Under the pieces are notes generated by a model. The model ran no database searches, was not told the DNA's origin, and saw only the letters and a list, made by a program, of their open reading frames with translations. A stretch of 64,000 nucleotides of DNA from Bradyrhizobium sp. Ec3.3 (GTDB lineage Bacteria; Pseudomonadota; Alphaproteobacteria; Rhizobiales; Xanthobacteraceae), in contig NZ_AXAS01000031.1 of NCBI RefSeq assembly GCF_000472925.1, positions 1-64,000 of the forward strand, given 5' to 3'. Positions 1-8,979 of this stretch are shown one piece after another (the first letter of the stretch is position 1; each line of letters begins with the position of its first letter). The position numbers and the translations under genes were made by a program.

Positions 1-409
1 CGTCATCAACGTCTCCGGCCACCGCATGGGCACCGCCGAGGTCGAGAGCGCCTTGGTGGCGCATGAGAAGGTCTCGGAGGCCGCCGTGGTCGGCTTCCCG
101 CACGACATCAAGGGCCAGGGCATCTACGCCTATGTCACCCTGATGGCCGGCGTCGAGCCGACCGAGGACCTGCGCAAGGAGCTCGTGACCTGGGTGCGCA
201 AGGAGATCGGCCCGATCGCCTCGCCCGACCAGATCCAGTTCGCGCCCGGCCTGCCCAAGACGCGTTCCGGCAAGATCATGCGCCGCATCCTGCGCAAGAT
301 CGCCGAGGACGAGCCGGGCAGCCTGGGGGACACCTCGACGCTCGCCGATCCGGCAGTGGTCGACGACCTCGTCAAGAACCGCCAGAACAAGAAGCAGACC
401 TCGGCGTAA
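1..409 (+). CDS. acs: Acetyl-CoA synthetase, C-terminal part (5' truncated)
   Basis: This is the last 135 or so residues of an AMP-forming acetyl-CoA synthetase, which activates acetate to acetyl-CoA in the cytoplasm. The frame is open from base 2 at the window edge. It shows the hinge/C-domain motif SGHRMGTAEVESAL and, near the end, PKTRSGKIMRR, which holds the conserved lysine that is acetylated in this family and closes the active site. The rest of the gene lies upstream of the window. The product ends with a short Lys/Gln-rich tail. The C-terminal motifs are diagnostic for Acs rather than a general acyl-CoA ligase. Confidence 0.95.
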   Translation, partial: VINVSGHRMGTAEVESALVAHEKVSEAAVVGFPHDIKGQGIYAYVTLMAGVEPTEDLRKELVTWVRKEIGPIASPDQIQFAPGLPKTRSGKIMRRILRKIAEDEPGSLGDTSTLADPAVVDDLVKNRQNKKQTSA

Positions 410-418
410 GAACGCTCT

Positions 419-542
419 CGTGCCCCGGACGCAGCGCAGCGCTTCTTCAGCGGTGCGCTGCAGAGCCGGGGCCTATCCATCCCCAACACTGGGTCCCGGC
501 TCTGCGTCGCGTCATTCCATGCCGCGCCGCGTCCGGGACACG
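419..542. repeat. Intergenic palindromic repeat element
   Basis: The outer arms at 419-432 and 529-542 are inverted copies with one mismatch. An inner pair (461-473 and 491-504, CAGAGCCGGG type) forms a second hairpin. It fills the first half of the 427-base gap between acs and the next gene. The second half (about 543-836) holds only AT-richer sequence near 640-690, probably the promoter region of the transpeptidase gene. It resembles the dispersed palindromes found elsewhere in this window. Confidence 0.7.
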
Positions 543-836
543 CGACTGCTTCCAGTCCGAAGCCATTTGATTCCGGCAAAACCCAACACCCTCACGCACT
601 TGTCAGGGCGCGCGCCGGCGCGGCCGTATGTTTCCCGCCGAGTGTTGTTTTCCGGTCATTTACTTTAATTCGAACTTTTCCTTTGTTCCCCGTGCTGGCT
701 GGGCCCAAGGCGCGGCGCGTGGAAACCATCCGGTTAACGCGCGCGGTTAAGAATGCGTGGGCGAGCGGGCGATTTCCGGGTTTTGCGTGCATTTTTTTGG
801 ACGACCCGTTCGGGGCAACGGATAAGGAAGCAAGTG

Positions 837-1352
837 ATGTCGATGAGGATTGCGGTGGCGCTCGCCGCCACCATCGGGGCAGGGATATTGATGTCGACGG
901 CGGCCGAGGCACGGCCGGAAATGGTGGGGCTGCACGGTGGCGAATATTCGCCGGGCACCATCGTGGTCAAAACCAACGAGCGCCGGCTCTATCTCATCCT
1001 CGATGGCGAGCACGCCATGCGCTACCCGGTCGGCGTCGGCAAGTCCGGCAAGCAGTGGGCCGGCACCACCCGCATCGACGGCAAGTACCGCAACCCGGCA
1101 TGGTCGCCTCCGGCCGAAGTGAAGCGTGACAAGCCGAACATGCCCGACGTGATCCCGGGCGGCTCGCCGCGCAATCCGATGGGCGTCGCGGCGATGACGC
1201 TGGCCGGCGGTGAATACGCCATCCACGGCACCAACGTACCGGGCTCGGTCGGCGGCTTCGTCTCCTATGGCTGCATCCGCATGCTCAACGACGACATCAG
1301 CGATCTCTACAGCCGCGTCTCCGTCGGTACGACGGTGGTCGTCACGCGCTGA
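837..1352 (+). CDS. L,D-transpeptidase, YkuD family
   Basis: This is a 171-residue secreted L,D-transpeptidase that would form 3-3 peptidoglycan crosslinks or attach proteins to the wall. A hydrophobic signal peptide (residues about 1-23, ending in an AEA-type site) leads into a YkuD domain. The catalytic signature is HGT about 16 residues before SYGCIRM, with the nucleophilic cysteine in GCIR. The ATG at 837 is chosen because AAGGAAG at 824-830 is well placed and the signal peptide begins there. An in-frame ATG at 753 would add a non-signal-like extension. A strong terminator follows. A second YkuD protein is encoded at 40.7 kb. Confidence 0.9.
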   Translation: MSMRIAVALAATIGAGILMSTAAEARPEMVGLHGGEYSPGTIVVKTNERRLYLILDGEHAMRYPVGVGKSGKQWAGTTRIDGKYRNPAWSPPAEVKRDKPNMPDVIPGGSPRNPMGVAAMTLAGGEYAIHGTNVPGSVGGFVSYGCIRMLNDDISDLYSRVSVGTTVVVTR

Positions 1353-1372
1353 GAACCAACCGATTCAAGACG

Positions 1373-1400
1373 AAAAGCCGCGTCTTGACGCGGCTTTTTT
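1373..1400. terminator. Bidirectional rho-independent terminator
   Basis: AAAAGCCGCG (1373-1382) pairs with CGCGGCTTTT (1389-1398) around a 6-base loop, with T residues on the right and A residues on the left. It therefore serves both the transpeptidase gene and the convergent nuclease gene, whose stop codon abuts it. Confidence 0.85.
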
Positions 1401-1993
1401 CATTGCCAGAAGCGCCAGCTGCGCGCGCACCAGCCCTCGCGATGACCGCCATTGTAGCTGCGCGCATAACCGCCCGCGAGCAGCGCGGCCGAGACGTTGG
1501 GCGTGCGCTTGGTGGCAACATCGGCGAGAATGCGCCCGTATTTCTCTGGGCCAAGATTGTAGATCACAATGCCGCCCTGGCCGAGCAGATGGCGTAGCGC
1601 ATCGGTGGCAGCTTCGGCCTTGTCCAACTCTTCCCGACAGGACGCCTTCATTTCGGGCGCATCGATGCCGCGCAGGCGAACCCGTGCGACGAGATCCCGC
1701 CCGTCGCGCTGATGCACGCGTGCGAGAAATGTGTCGCCGTCGATGGTGCGGATGACATCAACCGACTGGCGAATGTCGGGATTGCCTGCCTGCTGCAGGA
1801 TGATCTCGGCGTCCTGCGCCCGTTCGTCACCGGCATGCGGCACGGGCCAGTTGGTGCCATGCCGGTAGATGAGCACGACCGCGGTTATGACAACGACCAC
1901 GAACATCCACGGCAGCAAGCCCGCGAAGCGGCGGCCAAACGGTGCGCCACTGAACGAGGGCCGATACGGATTGATTCGGTCGCGGGGAGACAT
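1400..1993 (-). CDS. Membrane-anchored thermonuclease-family (SNase-like) protein
   Basis: This 197-residue protein has a short basic N-terminus, one membrane segment at about residues 25-43 (Val/Ile rich), and then a staphylococcal nuclease-like domain. Visible family motifs are RTIDGDTF, VRLRGIDAPE and GRILADV, which match the calcium and phosphate-binding region. It would act outside the inner membrane as a Ca-dependent nuclease, or it may have lost activity; the substrate is unknown. It lies 50 bases downstream of the DUF1674 gene on the same strand, so the two may be cotranscribed. Its end meets the terminator at 1373-1400. Confidence 0.85.
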   Translation of the reverse strand: MSPRDRINPYRPSFSGAPFGRRFAGLLPWMFVVVVITAVVLIYRHGTNWPVPHAGDERAQDAEIILQQAGNPDIRQSVDVIRTIDGDTFLARVHQRDGRDLVARVRLRGIDAPEMKASCREELDKAEAATDALRHLLGQGGIVIYNLGPEKYGRILADVATKRTPNVSAALLAGGYARSYNGGHREGWCARSWRFWQ

Positions 1994-2043
1994 CAGCCGA
2001 CGCTAGGGCTGAGTCGGGCGAGCCTGCAAGAGACCACCCGGTC

Positions 2044-2244
2044 TCAGAAATCCGAGGCGATGCCCTTGCGCTCCCAGTCGCCATAGCGCGTGGGCTCGGG
2101 ACCCTTCGGCCCCTGCAATTCTTTTGGTGCGGCTTCGGCATTGGCCGCGGCGGCCTGCCGGCGTGCCTCGGCTTCCGCCAGCGCGCGCTGCGCGGCCGGC
2201 GTCAGCGGCTTGCGCTGGGGAGGGCTGGACGGAGTGTCGTTCAT
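2044..2244 (-). CDS. DUF1674 protein, SdhAF4-like
   Basis: This is a 66-residue protein with a Pro/Ala-rich N-terminal half and the conserved C-terminal block GPEPTRYGDWERKGIASDF. That ending is the signature of DUF1674. The eukaryotic members (SdhAF4/Sdh8) help insert flavinylated SdhA into succinate dehydrogenase, so a role in SDH assembly is inferred. The ATG at 2244 gives the usual short length; a longer open frame upstream has no family similarity. The gene is divergent from rsmB, with about 195 bases between them that probably carry both promoters. Confidence 0.8.
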   Translation of the reverse strand: MNDTPSSPPQRKPLTPAAQRALAEAEARRQAAAANAEAAPKELQGPKGPEPTRYGDWERKGIASDF

Positions 2245-2438
2245 CTCTGGCTTCCTAGCCCAGGGACGCGCCGCGCGCGATCGGAAAAAACGCCGCGCAT
2301 AGGGCAGAGATCGACATGCAGGGCTGAAAAAACCAGAGCCGATTCTTACATTTGGCATATTCGCGTGCCACAGATGCGCTTCTTCAGGCATGCGCCCATA
2401 CCGGCGGAACTGCCGCTCGCTCAGAACCTTACCACCGC

Positions 2439-3785
2439 ATGCCATCTCAACGTTTTGCTCCACCCTCCGAAGTGCCTGGTCTTGCGGCGCGGCGGATCGC
2501 CGCCGACATCGTCGACGGTGTCCTGCATAAGCACCGTACGCTGGACGACCAGCTCGACGGTGGCGGCGCCCATCCCGGGCTGAAGACGCTCGCCGATCGC
2601 GACCGCGCGCTGATGCGGCGCATGGTGGCAACCGTCCTGCGTCGGCTCGGCACGCTCGGCCACGTGCTGTCGCGTCTGCTCGACAAGGGCATCCCCGGCG
2701 AGGCGCCGCGCGCGCAAAGCGCGCTCCTGATCGGCGCTGCGCAAATTCTCTGGATGGATGTTCCCGATCACGCGGCCGTCGATCTCTCGGTCCGCCTGGT
2801 GCAATCCGATCGCCGAGCCGCGCGCTATGCCGGCCTCGTCAACGCCGTGCTGCGCCGCTGTGCGCGCGAGGGCAAGGCGCTGGTGGAGGAAGTCGCGACG
2901 CAATCGCTCGATCTACCGCCCTGGCTGCTAGCGCGCTGGAGCGCGCAATATGGCGAGGCCACCGCGCGCGAGATGGCGCTTGCGCTCGGCCACGAGCCGT
3001 CGCTCGATCTGACGATGAAGTCGGATGCCGCGCAATGGGCGAGCCGCCTGCATGGCGAGGTGCTGCCGACCGGAACCGTGCGCACGCTGCTGCACGGCTC
3101 GGTGACCATGCTGCCCGGCTTCAGCGAAGGCCAATGGTGGGTCCAGGACGCCGCAGCCGCATTGCCGGCCCGGCTGTTCGGCGATATCGCCGGCAAATCC
3201 GTCGCCGATCTCTGCGCCGCTCCCGGCGGCAAGACGGCCCAACTGGTGCTCGCCGGCGCGAACGTCGTCGCGGTAGACCGTTCGCCGGCGCGCGTGGCAC
3301 GGCTGCGCGAAAATCTCGCCCGATTGTCGCTACAGGCCGAAACCGTCGTCGCCGACGCCGTGGAATGGGCCGGACCGCAGCACGGCTTTGACGGCATCCT
3401 GATCGATGCGCCCTGCACCTCGACCGGCACGATCCGCCGCCATCCCGATGTGGCCTGGCTGCGCCAGGAGTCGGATATCGCGGCGCTCACGGCGCTTCAG
3501 CAGCGCCTGCTGCTGAAATCCGTCTCATTGCTCAAGCCCGGTGGAACGCTGGTCTATTGCACCTGCTCGCTGGAGCCCGAGGAAGGCGAGCACGCGATCG
3601 CCGCGCTGCTGGCCGCCGAGCCGGCGCTGCGCCGCGTGCCGATCCAGCCGTCCGAGGTCTTTGGGCTCAGTGAGATCATTACCACTGAGGGCGACCTGCG
3701 CACCCTGCCGAGCCACCTGCCAAACGCCGACCCAAGGCTCGGCGGGCTCGACGGATTCTTCGCTGCCCGGCTCGTTAAATCCTGA
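2439..3785 (+). CDS. rsmB: rRNA (cytosine-C5) methyltransferase, RsmB family
   Basis: This 448-residue SAM-dependent enzyme methylates 16S rRNA cytosine. The N-terminal NusB-like domain (about 1-140) is followed by the methyltransferase domain with a SAM loop DLCAAPGGKTAQL. The two conserved cysteines are Cys326 in DAPCTSTG and Cys376 in YCTCS. They are the release and nucleophile residues of the NOL1/NOP2/Sun family. The ATG at 2439 is chosen because the family homology starts just after it; an in-frame ATG at 2352 is also possible. It leads the run rsmB–heparinase–purH. Confidence 0.92.
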   Translation: MPSQRFAPPSEVPGLAARRIAADIVDGVLHKHRTLDDQLDGGGAHPGLKTLADRDRALMRRMVATVLRRLGTLGHVLSRLLDKGIPGEAPRAQSALLIGAAQILWMDVPDHAAVDLSVRLVQSDRRAARYAGLVNAVLRRCAREGKALVEEVATQSLDLPPWLLARWSAQYGEATAREMALALGHEPSLDLTMKSDAAQWASRLHGEVLPTGTVRTLLHGSVTMLPGFSEGQWWVQDAAAALPARLFGDIAGKSVADLCAAPGGKTAQLVLAGANVVAVDRSPARVARLRENLARLSLQAETVVADAVEWAGPQHGFDGILIDAPCTSTGTIRRHPDVAWLRQESDIAALTALQQRLLLKSVSLLKPGGTLVYCTCSLEPEEGEHAIAALLAAEPALRRVPIQPSEVFGLSEIITTEGDLRTLPSHLPNADPRLGGLDGFFAARLVKS

Positions 3786-3903
3786 TTTTGCACCGGATTT
3801 TGCGCCACTGATGCTGATTCGCCACCTTTCAAGGTGGTGTCAGCCGGCGGATTTTGGGATTAAAAGGATTCGTCAGGAATCCTCTCCCCCTTCAAGGCAA
3901 GGC

Positions 3904-5661
3904 GTGTCGGTCGCTCAACGCAGACGCATCTCGACGCTGGTCATGAACCGCTTCGCGCGGAACATGCTTGCGCGCGCGAGCGGCGGTTCCGTGGCAGTGT
4001 CGCGGCTCTGGCCAGGCCGCACCGACCGGCTGATCATCGCGCCGCACGACCTGCGCACCGCAGACGCCACGCGCGCGGCCGAGATCTATGCCGGGCGCTT
4101 CGTGTTCGCCGGCAAGATCGTCAATTGCCACGGCCGCTCGATCTTCGATCTCGAGCCGCCGTCGGAAGACTGGGAGGTCGCCCTGCTCGGCTTCGGTTGG
4201 CTGCGTCACTTGCGCGCTGCCGACACCGCGCTGACGCGGGCCAACGCCCGCGCGCTGATCGAGGACTGGATCTCCAATCCCGCCAACAAGCGACGCGCCG
4301 TGGCTCGTCGCGCCGACGTGCTGGCGCGGCGCGTGATCTCGCTGCTGTCGCAGGCGCCGCTGGTGCTCAACGACACCGACAACAAATTCTATCGTCGTTA
4401 CCTGCGGGCGCTGACGCGCGAGATCCGCTATCTGCGTTTCACCATGGTCGACATCCCGGATGGGGTGCCGCGGCTGCAAGTGTTGATCGCGCTCTGCTAC
4501 GCCTCGTTGTGCCTTGCCAACCAGGCGCGCCACATCCGCAGCGCGTCGCGCAAGCTATCCGATGAATTACAGCGGCAGATCCTCCCCGACGGCGGACACG
4601 TCTCCCGCAATCCCGGCGCGTTGATCGAGCTCCTGATCGATTTGCTGCCGCTGCGGCAGACCTTCGCGGCGCGCAACATCGCGCCACCGCCGGCGCTGCT
4701 GAACGCGATCGACCGCATGATGCCGATGCTGCGTTTCTTCCGGCACGGCGACGGCAACTTTGCGCTGTTCAACGGCATGAGCGCGACGTCGTCGGATCTG
4801 CTCGCCACGCTGCTGGCCTATGACGACACCCACGGCGCGCCGATGGCGACCATGCCGCATACCGGCTTCCAGCGCCTCGATGCCGGAGCGTTGACGCTGA
4901 TCATGGATACCGGTGCCCCGCCGCCGGCCAATGTCAGCCACGACGCCCATGCCGGCTGCCTGTCGTTCGAATTGTCCTCGGGCACGAGCCGCATCGTGAC
5001 CAATTGCGGCATGCCGACGACGGGACGCGACAATTGGCGGCCATTCGCGCGCGGCACCGCGGCGCATTCGACGCTCACCTATCACGAAACATCATCATGC
5101 CAGTTCGTCGGATTGTCGGCGATGAAGAAGCTGCTGCACGGCGCGCCTGTGACCAGCGGGCCGGCCATGGTCGAGAATTATCGCGAGGTCGTGCAGAACG
5201 GCACGCTGCTGACGACGTCGCATGACGGCTATCTCGCCAAGTTCGGTGTGATCCACCGGCGCGTGGTGATGGTCGCCAATGACGGCACGCGGCTCGACGG
5301 CGAGGACACGCTGTCGCCGCCGCAGGGCGGACGCCTGAAGGGCGCGGGTACCGATTTCGCGCTGCGCTTCCATTTGCATCCGGCGGTGAAGGCGAGCCGG
5401 CTGTCGGATGCCCGCGGCGTGATGCTCGTGCTGCCGAACCGCGAGGTCTGGACCTTTGAAGCACTGGACGACAAGGTCGATCTCGAGGACAGCGTGTTCC
5501 TGGCCGGCAATGACGGCCCGCGCCGCACCGCGCAGATCGTGATCCGGCAGGACGCGCGCCAGGCCCCCTCGATCCGCTGGAGCTTTGTCCGCTCCACGGC
5601 TTCGCCCCAAGTCACCAATGCCCGCCGCAACGCCCGGCGCGAGCCGGAACTTCCGCTGTAA
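3904..5661 (+). CDS. Heparinase II/III family protein
   Basis: This protein of about 585 residues has the two-part build of heparinase II/III-like proteins: an alpha-helical N-terminal half, and a C-terminal beta-rich half containing conserved Asn-Cys-Gly, Arg-Asp-Asn-Trp and His-Ser-Thr elements near nt 5000-5090. No classic signal peptide is visible. The family includes polysaccharide lyases, but the bacterial members found between rsmB and purH have no proven substrate, so I do not assign one. I chose the GTG at 3904, where the conserved-looking N-terminus starts; an ATG at 3943 is an alternative. The open frame runs on upstream into rsmB, which is a shadow. Confidence 0.85.
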   Translation: MSVAQRRRISTLVMNRFARNMLARASGGSVAVSRLWPGRTDRLIIAPHDLRTADATRAAEIYAGRFVFAGKIVNCHGRSIFDLEPPSEDWEVALLGFGWLRHLRAADTALTRANARALIEDWISNPANKRRAVARRADVLARRVISLLSQAPLVLNDTDNKFYRRYLRALTREIRYLRFTMVDIPDGVPRLQVLIALCYASLCLANQARHIRSASRKLSDELQRQILPDGGHVSRNPGALIELLIDLLPLRQTFAARNIAPPPALLNAIDRMMPMLRFFRHGDGNFALFNGMSATSSDLLATLLAYDDTHGAPMATMPHTGFQRLDAGALTLIMDTGAPPPANVSHDAHAGCLSFELSSGTSRIVTNCGMPTTGRDNWRPFARGTAAHSTLTYHETSSCQFVGLSAMKKLLHGAPVTSGPAMVENYREVVQNGTLLTTSHDGYLAKFGVIHRRVVMVANDGTRLDGEDTLSPPQGGRLKGAGTDFALRFHLHPAVKASRLSDARGVMLVLPNREVWTFEALDDKVDLEDSVFLAGNDGPRRTAQIVIRQDARQAPSIRWSFVRSTASPQVTNARRNARREPELPL

Positions 5662-5826
5662 ACGCGCGCGGCCCACGCCTATCTAGCCGTTGTGAAGAGC
5701 ACCGAAAGCTGGTACCGAGCACCCGCTCGCGCGACTGGCGACCTTGGATGGAGCACCATCGGGAAGCGCGGGATTTATCTGCCGCGCGCCTGGGCATAGG
5801 TACTCCCGACACAGAGGATCTTGCCC

Positions 5827-7431
5827 ATGACTGATGCGATGAATGACCATCCCCGCCGCGTTACCCGCGCCCTGCTTTCCGTTTCCGACAAAACCGGTCT
5901 GATCGAGTTCGCCAAGGCGCTTGCCGCCCATGGCGTCGAGCTGGTGTCGACCGGCGGCACCGCCAAGGCGATTGCGAGCGCCGGCCTCAAGGTGAAGGAC
6001 GTCTCCGAGCTGACCGGCTTTCCCGAGATGATGGACGGCCGCGTTAAGACGCTGCATCCGAAGGTGCATGGCGGCCTGCTCGCGATCCGCGACAACAAGG
6101 AACATGCGGACGCGATGAAGACGCACGGCATCGCGCCGATCGATCTGCTCGTCGTCAATCTCTATCCGTTCGAGGCAACCGTCGACAAAGGCGCGGGCTT
6201 CGAAGAGTGCATCGAGAACATCGACATCGGCGGTCCCGCGATGATCCGCGCCGCCGCAAAGAACAATGACGACGTCGCCGTGGTCGTCGAGGCGCAGGAT
6301 TACCAGGCCGTGCTCGACGAGCTCGCCGCCCACAACGGTGCGACCACGTTGAAGCTGCGCCGGCGCCTCGCCGCAAAGGCCTATGCGCGCACCGGCGCCT
6401 ATGATGCCGCGATCTCCAACTGGTTCAACCGGCAGCTCGAGATCGATGCGCCCGACTACCGCGCCTTCGGCGGCAAGCTGATCCAGGCCCTGCGCTATGG
6501 CGAGAACCCGCACCAGACCGCGGCGTTCTATGCGACGCCCGACAAGCGGCCGGGCGTCTCGACCGCGCGGCAGCTGCAGGGCAAGGAGCTCTCCTACAAC
6601 AACATCAACGACACCGACGCGGCCTATGAGTGTATCGGCGAGTTCGATGCCAAGCGCACCGCGGCCTGCGTCATCGTCAAGCACGCCAACCCCTGCGGCG
6701 TCGCGGAAGGCTCTGATCTCGTCACCGCCTATCGCCGGGCGCTGGCCTGCGACTCGACCTCCGCCTTTGGCGGCATCATCGCGATGAACCGCGCGCTCGA
6801 TGCCGACACCGCGCGCGAGATCACAAAGATCTTCACCGAGGTGATCATCGCACCCGATGCCAGCGAGGAAGCGATCGCCATCATCGGCGCGCGCAAGAAT
6901 CTGCGCCTGCTGCTCGCCGGCGGCCTGCCCGACCCGCGTTCGGCGGGTCTCACCGCCAAGACCGTTGCCGGCGGCTTGCTCGTACAGAGCCGCGACAACG
7001 CCGTGGTCGACGACATGACCTTCAAGGTGGTGACGAAACGTGCGCCGGCCGACGCCGAGATGCGTGACCTGAAGTTCGCGTTCCGGGTGGCAAAACACGT
7101 CAAGTCCAACACCATCATCTACGCCAAGGATCTCGCCACCGTCGGCATCGGCGCGGGCCAGATGAGCCGGGTGGATTCGGCGCGGATCGCGGCACGCAAG
7201 GCGCAGGATGCGGCGAACGAGCTGAACCTCGCCGAGCCTCTCACCAAGGGATCGGTCGTGGCCTCTGATGCGTTCTTCCCGTTCGCCGACGGCATGCTCG
7301 CCTGCATCGAGGCCGGCGCCACTGCCGTGGTGCAGCCCGGCGGTTCGGTGCGCGACGACGAGGTGATCAAGGCCGCAGACGAGCACGGCATCGCCATGGT
7401 GTTCACAGGGACGCGGCACTTCCGGCATTAA
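5827..7431 (+). CDS. purH: Bifunctional AICAR transformylase/IMP cyclohydrolase
   Basis: This 534-residue enzyme catalyses the last two steps of IMP synthesis. The N-terminal IMP cyclohydrolase domain begins with ALLSVSDKTGL and STGGTAKAI. The AICAR formyltransferase domain carries the LRYGENPHQ block and KHANPCGVA, which holds the catalytic Lys-His pair. It ends on the family's typical GMAMVFTGTRHFRH-type tail. The ATG at 5827 has GAGGA about 10 bases upstream; another ATG at 5839 is less likely. A perfect inverted repeat follows the stop codon. Confidence 0.97.
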   Translation: MTDAMNDHPRRVTRALLSVSDKTGLIEFAKALAAHGVELVSTGGTAKAIASAGLKVKDVSELTGFPEMMDGRVKTLHPKVHGGLLAIRDNKEHADAMKTHGIAPIDLLVVNLYPFEATVDKGAGFEECIENIDIGGPAMIRAAAKNNDDVAVVVEAQDYQAVLDELAAHNGATTLKLRRRLAAKAYARTGAYDAAISNWFNRQLEIDAPDYRAFGGKLIQALRYGENPHQTAAFYATPDKRPGVSTARQLQGKELSYNNINDTDAAYECIGEFDAKRTAACVIVKHANPCGVAEGSDLVTAYRRALACDSTSAFGGIIAMNRALDADTAREITKIFTEVIIAPDASEEAIAIIGARKNLRLLLAGGLPDPRSAGLTAKTVAGGLLVQSRDNAVVDDMTFKVVTKRAPADAEMRDLKFAFRVAKHVKSNTIIYAKDLATVGIGAGQMSRVDSARIAARKAQDAANELNLAEPLTKGSVVASDAFFPFADGMLACIEAGATAVVQPGGSVRDDEVIKAADEHGIAMVFTGTRHFRH

Positions 7432-7440
7432 CTCTCCACG

Positions 7441-7468
7441 AGTCGTCCCGGCCTTCGCCGGGACGACT
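7441..7468. terminator. Perfect hairpin between convergent genes
   Basis: AGTCGTCCCGGC (7441-7452) and its exact reverse complement (7457-7468) flank the loop CTTC. It lies 9 bases after purH and 7 bases after the end of the convergent MFS gene. There is no T-tract, so it may be a repeat element that also stops transcription. Confidence 0.65.
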
Positions 7469-7475
7469 GCAGAAA

Positions 7476-8864
7476 TCACGGCTCCCTCACCCGCGTCAAC
7501 AGCGCGAGCCCGGCGGCAAAGAACGCCACCAGCACGCCCATGCCGGCTTTTTGGCTCGCGGTCCCGGCCGTGATTGCGCCGATCAGCAGCGGGCCGATGA
7601 AGGACGTCACCTTTCCGGTGAGCGCGAACAGGCCGAAATACTGCGCGATGCGGTCCTTTGGCGCCAGCCGAATGAGGAGCGTGCGCGAGGCGGCCTGGAG
7701 CGGGCCGCCAGCGGCGCCGATCAGGCAGCCCAGCACGAGGTAGGCACGCTCGGCCGCGCCCGCGAACAGGGCGCCGCCCGGCTCGGGCGGCGCGACGCTG
7801 ATGAACAAGATCGAATCCTTGTCGACCAGCAGGATCGCGGCGAGCGACAGCAGCAGGATCAGCATGCTGATGGCAATCACGCGCTTCGGTCCCAAGAGAT
7901 CATCGAGCTTGCCGCCGAGCCACGCGCCGAACGTACCGGCGATCGCCAGGATGATGCCGAAGGTGCCGATCTGGATCGTGTGCCAGCCGAACGTGCCGGC
8001 GGCATAAATGCCGCCGAAGGCGAACAGCGACACCAGGCCGTCGGTGTAGATCATGTTCGCGAGCAGGAAGATCGCGAGCGATTTCTGCCGCGGCAGTTCG
8101 CCGAGCGATTGCTTCAGTTGCGCGAGTCCTGCGCGCAGCGCCGCGCGCACCGGCCGCTTGGCGGGATAGTCCGGCGTGAACAGGAACATCGGCGTCACGA
8201 ACACGATGAACCAGAGTCCCGTCAGCGGTCCGGTGATGCGATCGCCCTCATGCATGGCCGGATCGAGCCCGAACAGCGGCTTGAAACCAAGCAGCGTGCG
8301 CCCCGTCTCAGGGTTCGCGGCGAGGAAGCCGAGCACGATGATCAGGCTGATGATGCCGCCGACATAGCCGGTGGCCCAGCCATTGCCGGAGAGGCGGCCG
8401 ATTCGCTCCGGCGGCACAAGTGTCGGCATCATCGCATTGTTGAAGACTGTCGCGAACTCCGCGCCAACGCTCGCGAGTGCCACGGCCGCAAGCAGCGGCG
8501 GGATGATGGTGGGATCGCCGGGCTTGCCGATCCAGAGCGCCGAGGAGCCCAGCACCAGTATGGCGCCGAAAGCAGCAATCCAGGGCTTGCGGCGGCCCGC
8601 GGCGTCCGCAACGGCGCCTAACACCGGCGACAGCAGGGCGATGACCATGCCGGCTGCCGCCATCGCAAATCCCCACAGCGACTGTCCGGTCGCAGGGTCG
8701 GGCGCGACGCTGGTGGCGAAATAGGGCGCGAAGACGAACGTCGTGATCAGGGTGAAATAGGGCTGCGCAGCCCAGTCGAAGAAGATCCAACTGACAACGG
8801 CAACGCGCGGCGGATAGGTCCGCTCCTTATCGGCCATATCGGTGTCAGAGGCGATCGTCGTCAT
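7476..8864 (-). CDS. MFS permease, UMF1/Atg22-like
   Basis: This 462-residue integral membrane protein has about 11-12 hydrophobic segments. The N-terminus holds the FFDWAAQPYFTLITTFVFAPYF block, typical of the UMF1 (Atg22-like) branch of the major facilitator superfamily. The substrate is not predictable; yeast Atg22 exports amino acids from vacuoles. The ATG at 8864 is chosen because AAGGA lies 7 bases upstream on this strand. An ATG two codons earlier would directly abut that site. It is convergent with purH and divergent from ggt. Confidence 0.85.
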   Translation of the reverse strand: MTTIASDTDMADKERTYPPRVAVVSWIFFDWAAQPYFTLITTFVFAPYFATSVAPDPATGQSLWGFAMAAAGMVIALLSPVLGAVADAAGRRKPWIAAFGAILVLGSSALWIGKPGDPTIIPPLLAAVALASVGAEFATVFNNAMMPTLVPPERIGRLSGNGWATGYVGGIISLIIVLGFLAANPETGRTLLGFKPLFGLDPAMHEGDRITGPLTGLWFIVFVTPMFLFTPDYPAKRPVRAALRAGLAQLKQSLGELPRQKSLAIFLLANMIYTDGLVSLFAFGGIYAAGTFGWHTIQIGTFGIILAIAGTFGAWLGGKLDDLLGPKRVIAISMLILLLSLAAILLVDKDSILFISVAPPEPGGALFAGAAERAYLVLGCLIGAAGGPLQAASRTLLIRLAPKDRIAQYFGLFALTGKVTSFIGPLLIGAITAGTASQKAGMGVLVAFFAAGLALLTRVREP

Positions 8865-8979
8865 CAGCATTCCTTATCACGAACAGTTTTGCCTCTCTTG
8901 GCGCAAACGGTATAGCATTGCCGTGACGGCTGTGGAGTGACGGCAAGACACGACAGAAACAAGACACGGCGAAATTTTG

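Noticed and set aside
725..755. TTAA-N9-TTAA pattern before the first L,D-transpeptidase gene
   Set aside because: CtrA requires seven bases between the halves; nine does not fit.
5683..7479. Open frame of 598 codons on the minus strand opposite purH
   Set aside because: It mirrors the coding bias of purH, is compositionally extreme and has no recognisable domain. PurH is certain on the other strand.
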